From Casuarina equisetifolia (taxonomy: Eukaryota > Streptophyta > Magnoliopsida > Fagales > Casuarinaceae), in the NCBI GenBank assembly GCA_028551475.1, contig CM052361.1, positions 3,913,501-3,977,500 on the forward strand: a stretch of 64,000 bases of DNA, written 5' to 3'. Every line of letters starts with the position of its first letter. The first letter of the stretch is position 1. The notes beneath the pieces were generated by a model. The model saw only the letters and a list, made by a program, of their open reading frames with translations, searched no databases and was not told where the DNA came from. The position numbers were made by a program, and so were the translations under genes. Positions 11,934-24,103 of this stretch are shown here, in pieces.

Positions 11934-13828
11934 AACTTTGTAGCGAAGGAAACTTAAATAATTCATCAAGCTTTGGAAGATGTGACCTAGCATTGATAGC
12001 CCTACTTAGGAAGGCTTAAAATATTATGGACCAAAAGAAGATCCTTATCAAGTTGAGAAGTAAAATCAAAGTCAGGTGTGCAAAGAAGAATTTTTCAACC
12101 AAATCGTCTTGTTATTTTTATTACAGTTTGCGTGGCTGAAAATGTGGCTGCATTTCACAAGATTGCAGATTGCCAGTTGGGAGAAGTGAAGGGTATTAAA
12201 ATCATGCAAAGTGTGTATGATTAGACTAAGCTCAACAGCCCCCTGTTGTTAACAGCTACCTAAGCAACATTTTGTGAATCTAATTCGCTGTTCAAATATT
12301 GTAATAGGGGTAAGGAATAATCTTGCATGATGTATCCTACGTTTGAAAGCCTAGCAGTATCAGACCTGCCCTGTTGAAATTTCTTAGGATACACGTGATC
12401 TTGTCTATCATTGCATTATTGTACTTCGTGGGTTTATCGCAGAAGGTGCACGAAACTTGCGTAGAAAAAGTTGGGTAGGAATGGGCAGTCGGAGAAAAAT
12501 GGGTTAAGGTCAACATTGGATGATGGATCTCTGCGTGGGGAAGAAGATACTGAGGAACAGAGCATCATGGCATGCCAAAGCTTGAGTTGTAGCCCAAAGA
12601 TGTTTTCTTGTAGGTGGTCCAGAGAAACATGCAATGCTTCACTTGTGCGTTTGAACTGACATCTATTTTTGTCATGACGTTTTTGGTGAAGCGACAATAA
12701 TCTACCCAGTACCACAATTTCTTCCTACCGGAAATTGAGGCCCTCCTAGAATTTAAGTCTAGGGTGTCATTGTTCTGATGGTCTTCTTCTGCTACCAAAC
12801 ATAACCCATTCATGTCTGTTGTTTTGGGATCAAATGGTTGAGCTTGTCAATTTTGCATATGGGTTTGTCCACCCTAAGCAAATCTCATAACCCCAGTTAT
12901 CTCCCTCCCGCGGATCTTGAATGTTTTGCTGCTCAATCTCACTAGGCTCATTTTACCTGACTTGTAAACCACTTTTTCGGTACTTGACTTGTCATTGTTT
13001 TTGCATCTGATTAGCAAATCTGGACTTCAGCATTCTGAGTGTATCAATTTACCTGTAGTTTTTGCATTTGATTAGCAAGGGGAGAGGTGTTGTGAACCAC
13101 CGACCTATCGCTTGATTGGTCAAGAGCCATCTTAGCTTATCACCAAGGAAAAGTTTACAAATGAACAATCTCGAACTCATCATATTTGCTCAGGAAAGGA
13201 ATAATATAACTTAAATAAACTGAGAACCTTACATTCTCCTCCACGTTGTTACAACCATAAAGCATATACAACAACCCTTCAATCTTCCTAAGATTTTATG
13301 TTAATGAACTATAATCAAGTTTTGTTGCTTCTATCCATTTAACACGTTGGTTGCAAAAACACTCCTTTTGTTACTCTTCTTTTCTTTTTGCCATTTGGCC
13401 TATGCTATTTATGCTACTGCCTGTACCACTATGTCCTCTGTCGTATCGGTAATAATTGCCGTTGGCAGCTAGATCAACAATAATTGCCAACCTTTATTGT
13501 TATCCTTTCTTTTCCTTATCTTTCAATGGATGAGCCAGGAAGAAGGCTTACTATAACCAGGCCCTTTCCACTGTTGATCCTTCTCCACGTTCTCCTTACA
13601 AATATGTGAGAAAAGCCCATCAGCAACAGAGCCAACGTCGGCGGAGGCTTAAACAACCTTCCATCACAGCTTGATTACAGCTTTCAATGGATTCAATACA
13701 CCGAAAACTAGCAGATCACTTGGTGATCACCAGCTCTAATAATTCAACTGATTGATTGAAGCTTGCTCCACCCAAAAAAGGAAGCATGGTCCATCGTATA
13801 AAAGAATTAGCAATTGAAGAACGCAACG
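11934..13828. other. Spacer with an unassigned conserved-looking stretch
   Basis: Spacer between copia A and the FCP1-like gene. Its right end, roughly 13200-13828, probably contains the FCP1-like 3' UTR. At 12434-12813 two overlapping minus-strand frames have protein-like composition but match no family I recognise and have no clear splice or start context. They may be a relic of a mobile element or chance. Nothing else is supported. Confidence 0.4.
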
Positions 13829-16800
13829 CTAGCCCGAGACATTATCCCGAGGTCGGTGAGGATTCAGCGAATTGATAACCTTCTGGTAAAAGTCCCAATG
13901 TTCACTTCCTCGAGTGATAGGAGTTTGACCAAAAGGGTGGTTAGCTATATAATTTGGTGTATTTTCAGCCTCAGCCAATTTCTCCAGATAAACACGAAGA
14001 TCTCCACCTGGGCCTGCCATAATGGAGCCGAAGTTATTGATCGCTTATCTTTGTATTAGAGAAGATAAATTTCACATTCAAATTCTGATCACCCCAATTC
14101 AAAGTGCAGAACTTGTTGTACAAGATACATAATCCAGGCTGTCACCATTCCTCAAGCATTACCTTATGCTACCATTAGACATGAAGACACTACCTATATT
14201 GTAGGGCAGCATATATTTTCTGGAAGGTATAAAATATAAACCAATCTGGTCAAGGTATCTTACCTAATGAACAATCATCCTTTTCTTGAAACTTGTATGA
14301 ATGAGGGAAAATTGCAGTGTGCCGCTATAAGATGAAAATTTTACACAACCAAAAGAAAAGGAAAGAGTTAGGATATGGGCTCAGAAGACCAAGTTATATA
14401 TATATGCTTGAAGGCCACCAAAAAGAAGAAAAGCAAAAGAACAATTAACTTACAGGATTAAGTAAGGCTTTGTATGGGGAATCATCTAACAACAATGTAT
14501 TTGACGCATCGTATTCACCCTCCTCCCACCGAAGAGTACGGTATTGTTTTTCCCAAATTTTCCTCAAATCCTTAAATACAATAGGCTTATGCTTATGTTC
14601 ACGAGACTTGAACTTTGTAGCAGTGCAGTGAGATAGATCCTGAAAAACAGCCGTGTAAATGTGCACAATTAGATGCAAGCACATTGTAGTTTTAAGCTGC
14701 TTCAAGGGATATAGGAGATGAAAATATTAAATAATCCTTATATGTAACTACCAATTGGTTGTTGCTCTCATTAACATGCAGGGATGATAAAAAATGCAAA
14801 AGTGGGCAACAGATTTCTTCATAAGAAGATTTGTTGTATTTGCATAATATGTCCAAATACATGGGTCTCACATAAATCGTAGATGATACTGTCGAGTGAA
14901 CATTCAATATTGCTTCCTTACAAAGTGGGCGACCTAAACTACAAACTGCATAGACCAATGTAAAGATGTACTTAAACACTAACACGAAGTCATTGGCAGG
15001 AAAGATACTTGAAAATGACAAATGAGGAAAGCTGAGCTGGAAGAAAATCAGGTGAAACAAATGAAAAGTGCATACCCAACAAAGTAGCAGCTTGTGCTTC
15101 ATATCTCCCATCAAATGGTCAATCGCTCTTTGCACATTTACCCTTTAAGAAGATTAGTAAGTAATTGCGATTATTGCTCATGCACTATCTGACTAGACCA
15201 ACCAACACATGCTTTAAGAAAAAGAGAAGGAGAAAATAATAAGAACAGAAAAGAAAGCGCTTCTTTAAAACTCAGAATCAGATGGAACACTTGCATAATA
15301 TTAAACAAAGATTAAGCGAATGACATCAAATAAGAATGGTTGAAGAATACCTGGATCTTGAGGACCACACACCCACTTCAAATCTCTCAAAGCAGAACTT
15401 GAGAAAATCATGGCAGAAGGGCCTCTTGAAAACTGAAAACAAGAAACACGGGTATAATCAGTTTTAAAGATCAAAAGTTATAATTAATCTAATCTGTGAA
15501 GCAAGATTACAACATCATTTCTCACTTGCATGTCCTGCAAACTTTGCATCTGGTGTGCAATTCTTTGGAGGAGGACGAACTATATCTGCAAGCAGCCCAT
15601 TTATATCAAGAATAATAAGCTTTTTCTTCAAATGACTAGCAGGCTCTCTAACAAGAGAAATATGAGAAATCTCTGAGCTGTTATCCTCTTCATTGTCAAC
15701 AGCTAGAAAGACTCGCTCATTTTCAACAGCGCCCAATGAGATAACTTTTCCTTCACTATCTTTTCTATTAGAAAGTCTTACAATCGACATAACATTCACA
15801 CCATCAGTGTTAGTCAGGGCAGCTTCCTTGGGCACCTGATGAATAGTAACCACCGTATTAGGCTTATTTCGATTGCCCTGTTTCATTTTCTTTTTGATCA
15901 CCATATTCATTTCTACAGAATTTTTGGTTGCTTCCCCACCCATCTCTTCAATTGTGGCAGAAGGACACGTTGTTAGCTTTGCTCCTAAGTTAGCGTCCTG
16001 CAACTTAATCTTGGTAATTGGAACAGAATCAGCATTACCCAAAACAATAACCTTTTCTTCAGTATCTATTTCATCTGATGAACTTGGCATTGACAGAATA
16101 TTCGTATAACTGGTGCTGGTTACACAACTTTCCTCTGGCAGCTTTCCAGCCTGTTCACCATTTGGCATTGCCTCACTGGTCTTCTTCTTCCGACTTCTTT
16201 TTGATTTCTCTTGGCTTACCCAATTCACTACTTCAGCATCCTCGGCTATTTCCACGCCAATCTGCTCTATTGTAGCGGAAGGGCCCATCGTTGACTCTAT
16301 TCCTAAGTTAACATCTTGCATCTCACCCTTCACAGTCTGAACGGAATCAGTATTACCCACAAGAATGACCTTTTCTTCCATATCTCTTTCAGCTGATGAA
16401 CTTTGCATTGACAGATTAGTCATATGACCAGTGCTACTTACACAACTCTCCTCTGGTAGCTTTCCAGCTTGTTCACTTTTTTGCAATGCCCTAGTCTTCT
16501 TTTTCTGACTTCTTTTTGATTTCTCTTGACTTACCTGATTCATTACTGCAGGATCCTTGGCTGTTTCCAGGCCAATCTGTTCTATTGTAGCAGGAAGGCA
16601 CGTTTTTGAATCTACTCCCAAGTTAACATCTTGCACCTCACTCTTGGCAATTGGAACAGAATCTGTATTACCCACAATAATAACCTTTTCTTCCATACCT
16701 CGTTCATTTGATGGACTTGGCATTGACAGATTATTCATATGACCAGTGCTACTTACACAACTCTCCTCCGGTAGCTTTCCAGCTTGTTCACTCTCTTGCA

Positions 16801-19800
16801 GTGCCCTAGTCTTCTTTTTCTGACTTATTTTAGATTTCTTTTGACTTACCCGATTCACTACTTCAGGATCCTTGGCCGTTTCCACACCAATCTGTTCTAT
16901 TGTAGCGGGAGGGTACATTGTTGACTCTACTCCTAAGTTAACATCTTGCATCTCACTCTTGACAGTTAGAACAGAATCAGTATTACACACAATAATAACC
17001 TTTTCTTCCATACCTCTTTCACCTGATGGACTTGGCACTGACAGATTACTCATATGACTGGTGCTACTTACACAACTCTCCTCTGGTGGCTTTACAGCTT
17101 GTTCACTATTTTGCACTGCCCTAGTCTTCTTTTTCTGACTTCTTTTTGATTTCACTTGACTTAACCGATCCACTGCTCCAGGATCCTCGACTGTTTTCCC
17201 ACCAATCTGTTCTATTGTAGCAGGATGGCACGTTGTTGACTCTACTCGTAAGTTTACATCTTGCATCTCACTCTTGGCAGTCGGAACAAAATCAGTATTA
17301 CCCACAATAACAACCTTTTCTTCCATATCTCTTTCATCTGATGGATTCGGCTTGCCAGCCTGTTCACTATTTTGCGGTGTCCTATCCTTCTTTTTCTGAC
17401 TTCTTTTTGATTTCTTTAGACTTGCCCGATTCACTACTGCAGGATCCTCCACAGTTTCCACACACATCTCTTCAGATATAGCAAAGGGAAGGCACACTGG
17501 CAAATCTCGGCCCAAAATTGTACCTTGTGCTTCACTCTCCATTACAGAAGAGTTAGCATTGATGCTAGTGCAGCAGCCATCCTCTGGCTGCTCTTGAGCA
17601 CATCCATTATCTTGCATTGTCATGACCTTCTTCTGACTTCTCCTTTTCCTTTTCTCCCTGCTCCCTAGACTCAATTGTACAAGATTTTGGCTTGTTTCAG
17701 TACCATTCTGTCCAATCCCAGGAAAAGAAGGGCATTGTGTTGAATCCACTCCTGAGTCAGCATCTTGCAACTTACTCTTGGTAATTGGTACAGAATCAGT
17801 ATCTCCGAGAACAATAACCTTTTCTTCAGTATCTCTTTCATCTAATGAGCTTGGCATTGACAGAATATTCGTATCACAGGTGCTAGTTACACAACTTTCA
17901 TCTGACAGCTTTCCACCTTTTTGCAGTGCCCTTGTCTTCTTCTTCTGACTTCTTTTTGATTTCTCTTGACTTACCTGATTCACTACTACAGGATTCTCGA
18001 CTGCTTCCACACCCATCTGTTCAACCGTAGTGGTAGGGCATGTTGTTGACTCTACTCCTAAGTTAATATCTCTCTTCTTACTCTTGGTAATTGGAACAGA
18101 ACCACTACTACCCAAAACAATAATCTTTTCTTCTGGCATTGACAGATGACCGGTGCTAGTCACACAACTCTCCTCTGCCAGATTTCCAGCTTGCTTACTG
18201 TTTTGCACTGCCCTAGTCTTCTTCTTCCGACTTTTCTTTGACTTCTCTTGACCTACCCGATTCACTACTGCAGGATCCTCAGCTGTTTCCACGCCAATCT
18301 GTTCTATTATAGTGGGAGGGCACATTTTTGACTCTACTCGCAAGTTAACATCTTGCATCTCACCCTGGGCAATTGGAACAGTATCTGTATTACCCACAAT
18401 AATAACCTTTTCTTCCATATCTCTTTCATCTGATGGACTCCGCATTGACAGATTATTCATAAGACTGGTGCTAGTTACACAACCCCCCTCTGGTAGCTTT
18501 CCACCTTGTTCACTATTTTGCATTGCCCAAGTCTTCTTCTTCCAACTCTTTTTTGATTTCCCTTGACTTAACTGATTCGCTACTGCAGGATCCTTGATTG
18601 TTTTCATAACAATCTGTTCTGTTGTAACAGGAGGGAATGTTGTTGACTCTACTCCTAAGTTAACACCTTGCATCTTACTCTTGGCAATCGGAACAGATTC
18701 AATATTACCCACAATAATAACCTTTTCTTCTATATCTCTTTCATCTGACGGACTCAGCATTGACAGATTATTCATATGACCGGTGCTAGTCACACAACTC
18801 TCCTCTGGTAGCTTTCCAGCTTGTTCACTATTTTGCAGTGCCCTAGTCTTCTTCTTCTTCTTCTGACTTTTTTTTGATTTCTCTTGACTTAATTGATTCA
18901 CTACTGCAGGACCCCCGACTGTTTTCACACCAATCCGTTCTGTTGTAGCAGGAGGGCACGATGTTGACTCTACTCCTAAGTTAAAATCTTGCATCTCACT
19001 CTTGACAGTTGGAACAGAATCAATATTACCCACAATAATAACCTTTTCTTCTATATCTCTTTCATCTGATGGACTCTGCATTGACAGATTATTCATATGA
19101 CTGGTGCTAGTTACACAACTCTCCTCTGGTAGCTTTCCAGCTTGTTCACTATTTTGCAGTGCCCTAGTCTTCTTCTTCCAACATGTTCTTGATTTCTCTT
19201 GACTTAACTGATTCACTACTGCAGGATCCTTGACTCTTTCCACACTAATCTGTTCTATTGTAAGGGAAGGGCACGATGTTGACTCTACTCCTAATTTAAC
19301 ATCTTGCATCTCACTCTTAGCAGGTGGAACAAAATCAGTATTACCCTCAATAACAACCTTTTCTTCCATATCTCTTTCATCTGATGAACTCGGCTTGCCA
19401 GCTTGTTCACTATTCCGCAGTGCCCTATCCTTCTTTTTCTGACTTCTTTTTGATTTCTTTTGACTTGCCCGCTTCACTACTGCAGCATCCTCAGCTGTTT
19501 CCACACCCATCTGTTCAGATATAGCAAAGGGAAGGCATACTGGTAAATCTTGGCCCAAAATTGTACCTCGTGCTTCACTCCCCATTACAGAAGAGTTAGC
19601 ACTGATGCTGGTGCAGCAGCCATCCTCTGGCTGCTCTTGAGCACATCCATGATCTTGCAATGTCATGATCTTCTTCTGACTTCCCCTTTTCCTTTTCTTC
19701 CTGCTCACGGGAATCAATTCTACAAGATTTTGGCTTGTTTCGGCACCATTCTGTTCAATCCCCAGAAAAGAAGCGCATTGTGTTGAATCCACTCCTAAGT

Positions 19801-20119
19801 CAGCATTTCGCACTTGAATCTTATCTATTGGAAAAGAATTTGCATTTCTGTGGGCCTTGTCACTTTCATGTGATAGATTTGGCAAAGCTTTGGCCACTGG
19901 AAAAGAATTCGTTTCATCAGTAACCAACTGAAGAACTTTTCCTTCCTCACTTCTTTCATCCAGTAGATTTGGTGTCGACATAATATTCATATGATTGGTG
20001 GTAGTCAAGCAACCTTCCCCCAGCTCCGCCTGAGCTTGTTCATTATTTTTCTGCCCATTTCTTGTCTTCTTCCGACTTTCTGTTCTCCTCTTTTTCCTGC
20101 TCATAGGATCCAGATCCAT
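13829..20119 (-). CDS. Repeat-expanded FCP1/NIF-like HAD-domain protein
   Basis: Six exons: 15526-20119, 15351-15432, 15076-15142, 14454-14639, 14264-14324 and 13829-14013. They join in phase to 1,724 residues. The C-terminal domain (about 1500-1724) is the FCP1/NLI-interacting-factor type HAD fold. It has motif I LIILDINGLL (D1505, N1507), FERFEVGVWSSRSR, HLMGDMKHKLLLCW, and LLLDDSPYKALLNP, then GPGGDLRVYLEKLAEAEN near the end. Known FCP1-like phosphatases use DxDGT; here the second Asp is Asn, so phosphatase activity is doubtful. Before the domain lie about 14 imperfect tandem repeats with Lys/Arg-rich KSKRSQKKKTRA blocks that look like nuclear signals. A nuclear role is inferred from those blocks and the family. 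The first in-frame ATG is at 20119; the frame is open to a stop at 20195-20197. Confidence 0.85.
17230..17755 (-). repeat. Higher-order repeat, copy 2 (variant unit plus neighbour)
   Basis: Encodes a variant unit (GVDSTQCPSF..., CAQEQPEDGCCTS, ILGRDLPVCLPFAISE) followed by the KKKDRTPQNSEQAGK unit. The same ordered pair occurs about 2,040 bp upstream in the reading direction, at 19270-19790, so a multi-unit block was duplicated. Confidence 0.85.
19270..19790 (-). repeat. Higher-order repeat, copy 1 (variant unit plus neighbour)
   Basis: Encodes GVDSTQCASF..., CAQEQPEDGCCTS, ILGQDLPVCLPFAISE followed by KKKDRALRNSEQAGK. It pairs with 17230-17755. The variant unit appears only in these two places. 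Confidence 0.85.
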
Positions 20120-20150
20120 AGGATTTTTGGTTTTTTCTGTGTCTGTTTGT

Positions 20151-20222
20151 TTAATTCTCAGGAGGAAAGGGCAAAATGTTGAATCCACTTCCAACTAGTG
20201 TCTTGCAGTTCACTCTCAGCAT
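20151..20222 (-). promoter_or_regulatory. Possible short upstream ORF in the FCP1-like leader
   Basis: An ATG at 20222 opens a 23-codon frame that stops 31 bases before the main ATG at 20119, in a different frame. If both are in the mature leader, it could lower translation of the main ORF. It overlaps sequence that looks like a decayed repeat unit, so it may be incidental. Confidence 0.3.
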
Positions 20223-22010
20223 TTGAAGAGTTGTTGGAGTAAATATTCCTGGAGTTCGTGATTTGTGTAAAAGATCATTTACTATCATATGTGTTAACTT
20301 GGTCAAGTTCCACATGCTTCATGGGATCCTATATTATTCCTTTATGTGACACACTCTGCAACAATGGAGAGCAGAAATAATCCAAATGAAATGAGAAATG
20401 CTCCCATTATTAAAAACAAAATGAAGGGGGGGAAAAAAAGACAATCAGTAAGACAGATACAAGTTAAATAATAACAATTTGGGATTAAAAGCGCACAAAA
20501 AATTATATGTAAAGCTTATTATCCCCAGTTAAAGAAAAAGAAGAACTGTAACCTGCCCAAGAACAAGTATTTTTAAACCAAAGATTCCTGTCAGCAGCGG
20601 ATCTCTTTTGCAAGCTATATGAGATCCCTTAGGAGGCCGCCAAGGAAATTCCACTCACTTCCCAAAAATAACTCCAGCCACCAAATAAGTATGTCTGACT
20701 ATCCCTTCTGCCAATGAACATCCAATTACTAGGGATCCAGCAGACTCTAAAATGAATCAGTAGCTCATAAAGTCTCAACATGATTACCAACAAAACATTT
20801 AACTTAACATCTGTTTGTTTATTATAGCTCCCACTACACTGGCTGTTTGCAGAGCTAAGAATGTAAAAGAAATTTCTGCATATGTAACCTACAGATGTGA
20901 AAACGAAAGGCAACCCACCTTTACCACCTTAGACTTATGTGAATTAAAGCACCTCTAATCAAACTTCTAGCTCAAGATATCTTTTTAGTCTTTGCTCCCG
21001 TTGTTATCAACAAATATAAACTTTCGCTTGAGCAAAGACCAGCCATCCTAATTGACTTTTTACAACTTGTGAATACCTTAAGCACGATGCCTCTCTGCTG
21101 AGTTGATATTCCTTTTTCTCTAAACTTAGGAATTCATTTTAGATTCCAGTATATCCAGAGTTCACAAAACTCCCTTTAAAGCAACTAAGAGCTATGCATA
21201 ACCTGGTTTACCTCAATCTTAAAACGGGAAAAAGGTCATATGTAGTGCCAAAAGCTTTCCTTCACAAGGCAGTTATAAGTTTTACTACTTCTCCTTTTCA
21301 TTAAACAGGGCAACAGAACTAAAATGAAATGACAAAATATAGTGAGACCTAAATTTCAGGCTTAAAGTCATCCCAAGCAACCTGGAAATCTGGCTGTAAG
21401 CTATCTCCTATAAAATCATCAACCAAAATGGGAAATTTCTCGACAAAGAACTCATATCGGCAAAATTGGAACTTTATGAACATCACATCTCTTTCTTAAT
21501 CGCATATTGCTACATAAACAAATCTATCTCAACCGATTATCCTCATTTAGACAACAGCCATTTGAAAAACTAAAGAACACAGATAAATACGAATTGAACT
21601 GTAAACCCCCCCTCAAAACTAGAAAACTCAAAAAAACCCGAACAATACTCCGGCTGGTAGAACAGAAAACTAATGGAAAACAAAAAAATATATATATATA
21701 TACATTTGAGCATCATCCCATTATATTTTCTATCTTCTTCAAGTATTTTACTGAATCCAAACCACAGAGTCAGTTGTATTCGACTAAGCCTATAAAGCAC
21801 AATTTCCTTGGTTTAAAAGGCATAACTCCATTTGTTTACGTACTGCGTTGGGCCGAGAAATGAGACAGCGAGTTCTCACCAACAGCTTTAATGTCGCGGC
21901 GGCAAAGACGCCCCTTTGAGAGGAGGGAGACCCACTGCGATACAGCTTTCAGTTGGGGGATATTGGGATTCTGAATGTAGAGGACGGCGTTAGATGGACT
22001 GGGCCTCGTT
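20223..22010 (-). promoter_or_regulatory. Probable 5' leader intron and first noncoding exon of the FCP1-like gene
   Basis: A GC-richer patch at about 21880-22000 ends on the minus strand with a good donor (GTTG/GTGAGAAC) and contains no ATG in the part read. A plausible acceptor lies near 20252. This suggests a noncoding first exon and a leader intron of about 1.6 kb. The intron holds only short frames without family matches. Confidence 0.35.
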
Positions 22011-22160
22011 ACAAGCTAAGCCCATACAACTCCAATCCTTAAACCTCGGAGATGAGCCCATAAGAGCCCATCTTAGCCTGACCTTAAGAAAACAACGAAG
22101 CCCAAAATTAATGGGCCACTTAAACCAACTCTTTTTGTAATTTCATTTCTATGGCCCATG
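22010..22160. promoter_or_regulatory. Cluster of GCCCA/TGGGC motifs upstream of the FCP1-like gene
   Basis: At least six GCCCA or TGGGC copies lie within about 150 bp. In plants, TGGGC(C/T) site II motifs are TCP-factor sites common in promoters of proliferation and housekeeping genes. The location fits a promoter for the minus-strand gene. Binding is inferred, not shown. Confidence 0.35.
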
Positions 22161-23514
22161 TAAACCAAAAATACTCATGCATTGTTGTTTTACATTAAAA
22201 TAACAATCCAACAATAATATGAATATTTTTTCATTTTAACTTCTTTTCTACAAAATAAAGATTTCACAAATGTAGGCAATTTTTTTCTTTATAATATCAT
22301 TATAATAATTTATAACACATAAATCATAAAAAATGTTTATACACAAACTCTAAAATATTTTGTTACATCAAAATACATTTTCATGAAATATACACTTTTT
22401 TGTTTTTATCATCATCAAAATAATAATAAAAAATCAAGACAAAATAGGATACTCATTCACATTTCTTTCAAGATATATATATTAATGTTATGTATAGAAC
22501 AAACAATGACAATTTAATCCACAGGTTATAGGATATTGCACGTAAAACTTAGGCTATGATACCATAAATTGTAAGTACAAATTGTTTAAATATAAAGGTA
22601 AGGATTTTGGAAGAATATAAAAGAAGGAAATCCCACCCATCTTAGAAACTAATCATTCGCTTAACCATGGTTTACCACCTTTGTTTCGGCCGGCGGCATG
22701 CCAATACTCTAGCCAAAAAGAACGTTTGCCAGAGCTTTGCCATTCCCTGAGATGAATGCCAGTGCCATACATGTGCACAACATGTGAAAAGAGGGCATTC
22801 CATTGTCGACCCACTTCTTGAGAACCATGGCAGATTATGATGAGGAGTTGATCCATGGAAGAGCCGGACCACAGACCAAACAGAGCATCAGGTTTGCGAG
22901 GAGGCACATGTAGTAAGGAAAGTAAAGAACAGACAACAAAAAGACTTAGATATGACAGAGATCATCTACTTAAAATAAGAGATTGTTTAACAATACTGCG
23001 TTCTTTGCCACACCAACAACCGTGGCTTCAACCAGATGATCACATTTTCGTCAGTTTTTCATGTGCTCCACCGCTTAAAGTCGAGCATGCCGAAGTTCCA
23101 CTCCACGTGTTACTTTACGAGAGTGTCATTGGGATCAGCTGCCTTATCATGATTCCAAGATTATACGTCCACATGCCTGTGTACATAGTGCTGTGCTGAT
23201 GGAAGCCCAAAAACTATATGCTTGGTTATGATGTCTTGTGCATTGTCTTTGGCTGCAAAAGCCTGATCGGATCAACATAAGTGGTCCTAAGTCTTAAACC
23301 AACTTACCTTTGCGTATGAATCTGAATGCTTTGGTCCTAATCTTTTGCTTATTCTATTTGGTTCAAAGCAACTTATTTGCTGAAATCAGAACTTGTGTTT
23401 TATATTGTTATATATTGACAAGTTGTACTTCAACAGATTAGTAGTTCAATAATTAACTACTGATCACTCAAAACTTAAGTCATGAATTGACTTTATTAAG
23501 ATTAGCCTTAATTT

Positions 23515-23646
23515 TTATTAAGAATATTAAGTGACCTCATAATCATCTCCAAAAGATGCTTTAGAAGAAAAGGAGGAACCATCACTTATAAAGCTCTTAT
23601 TTATATCCTCTCATTCTGATATGGCATAAATCCAAGCATCCTCAAC
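23515..23646. repeat. Diverged direct repeat, copy 1
   Basis: About 130 bp beginning TATTAAGAATATTAAGTGAC and ending near CATCCTCAA. It is similar to 23751-23876. It resembles relic LTR-end or promoter sequence, but the family is unknown. Confidence 0.55.
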
Positions 23647-23750
23647 ACACTTCATGTGCATAGTGAAAATTAACTTTACTGGCAAATAAACAAATAAAAG
23701 ATGCAGATGAAATTATATCATAAAAAGAATTCCACAATTTTAATATCATA

Positions 23751-23876
23751 TTAAGAATATTAAGTAATCTCATAATCATTCCAAAAAGTACCTTAAGAAG
23801 AAAGAAGAGCCGCCACTTATAAGGCCTAAATTTATATTATCTCTTTTTAATGTGGGATGAATCTAATCATCCTCAA
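23751..23876. repeat. Diverged direct repeat, copy 2
   Basis: Partner of 23515-23646. Shared parts include ATTAAGAATATTAAGT, CTCATAATCAT, CCACTTATAA and CATCCTCAA. Confidence 0.55.
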
Positions 23877-24035
23877 GAGTTTTCATTGGTTCAGAACTCT
23901 TTGGAATATAAATAACTAACTCATACCTTGTGATTAATTGCAATGGAACTTGGGAGAATTTTTTAGCTTTGAATTTGTGTATTTTTGTAAGTTGTTACCC
24001 CTTTATGAAAGTCCTGTTCAAAAGGGTATAACGAG

Positions 24036-24103
24036 CCCACATTTATTGAATTGTTGACCTCGCAACAGGAAGCAATGAAGTCTCCCGGACTAATAAATGT
24101 GGG
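24036..24103. repeat. Short inverted repeat, 12-bp arms
   Basis: CCCACATTTATT at 24036-24047 is the exact reverse complement of AATAAATGTGGG at 24092-24103, with a 44-bp loop. No flanking target duplication was seen, so it is not called a MITE. Confidence 0.6.

Larger units (their letters stand above)
15800..20119 (-). repeat. Coding tandem repeat array, about 14 units of roughly 80-110 residues
   Basis: The first exon of the FCP1-like gene is nearly all repeats. A typical unit reads QKKKTRALQNSEQAGKLPEE, then SCVTST, NNLSMPSPSDER, EEKVIIVGNTDSVP, KSEMQDVNLGVEST, CPPATIEQIGVET, DPAVVNQVSQEKSK. Units differ by substitutions and short in-frame losses, and the frame is kept throughout. This suggests selection for an open frame while copy number drifts. 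The units nearest each end are the most diverged. Repeat content is seen directly; the function of the repeats is unknown. Confidence 0.9.

Noticed and set aside
12434-12813. Overlapping minus-strand frames as a small gene
   Set aside because: No family match, no clear splice structure and two competing frames.
15800-20119. Regularly spaced repeats considered as a CRISPR array or satellite
   Set aside because: Units are about 300 bp, coding, in frame and without unique spacers, and the organism is a plant.
15873-20182. A series of plus-strand frames of about 60-80 residues, each similar to the next, across the FCP1-like exon
   Set aside because: They are the antisense of the coding repeats and recur because the repeats recur. 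The minus-strand frame is continuous, spliced to a known domain and therefore the real one.
20120-20194. Upstream start of the FCP1-like frame at 20194
   Set aside because: The codon there is TTG; a plant nuclear gene should start at ATG, the first of which in frame is at 20119.
22653-22907. Minus-strand 84-residue frame
   Set aside because: A weak resemblance to the zinc-binding tail of LINE reverse transcriptases was considered, but no Cys/His pattern is present.
24036-24103. 12-bp inverted repeat as a MITE
   Set aside because: No target duplication next to the arms and the interior is only 44 bp.
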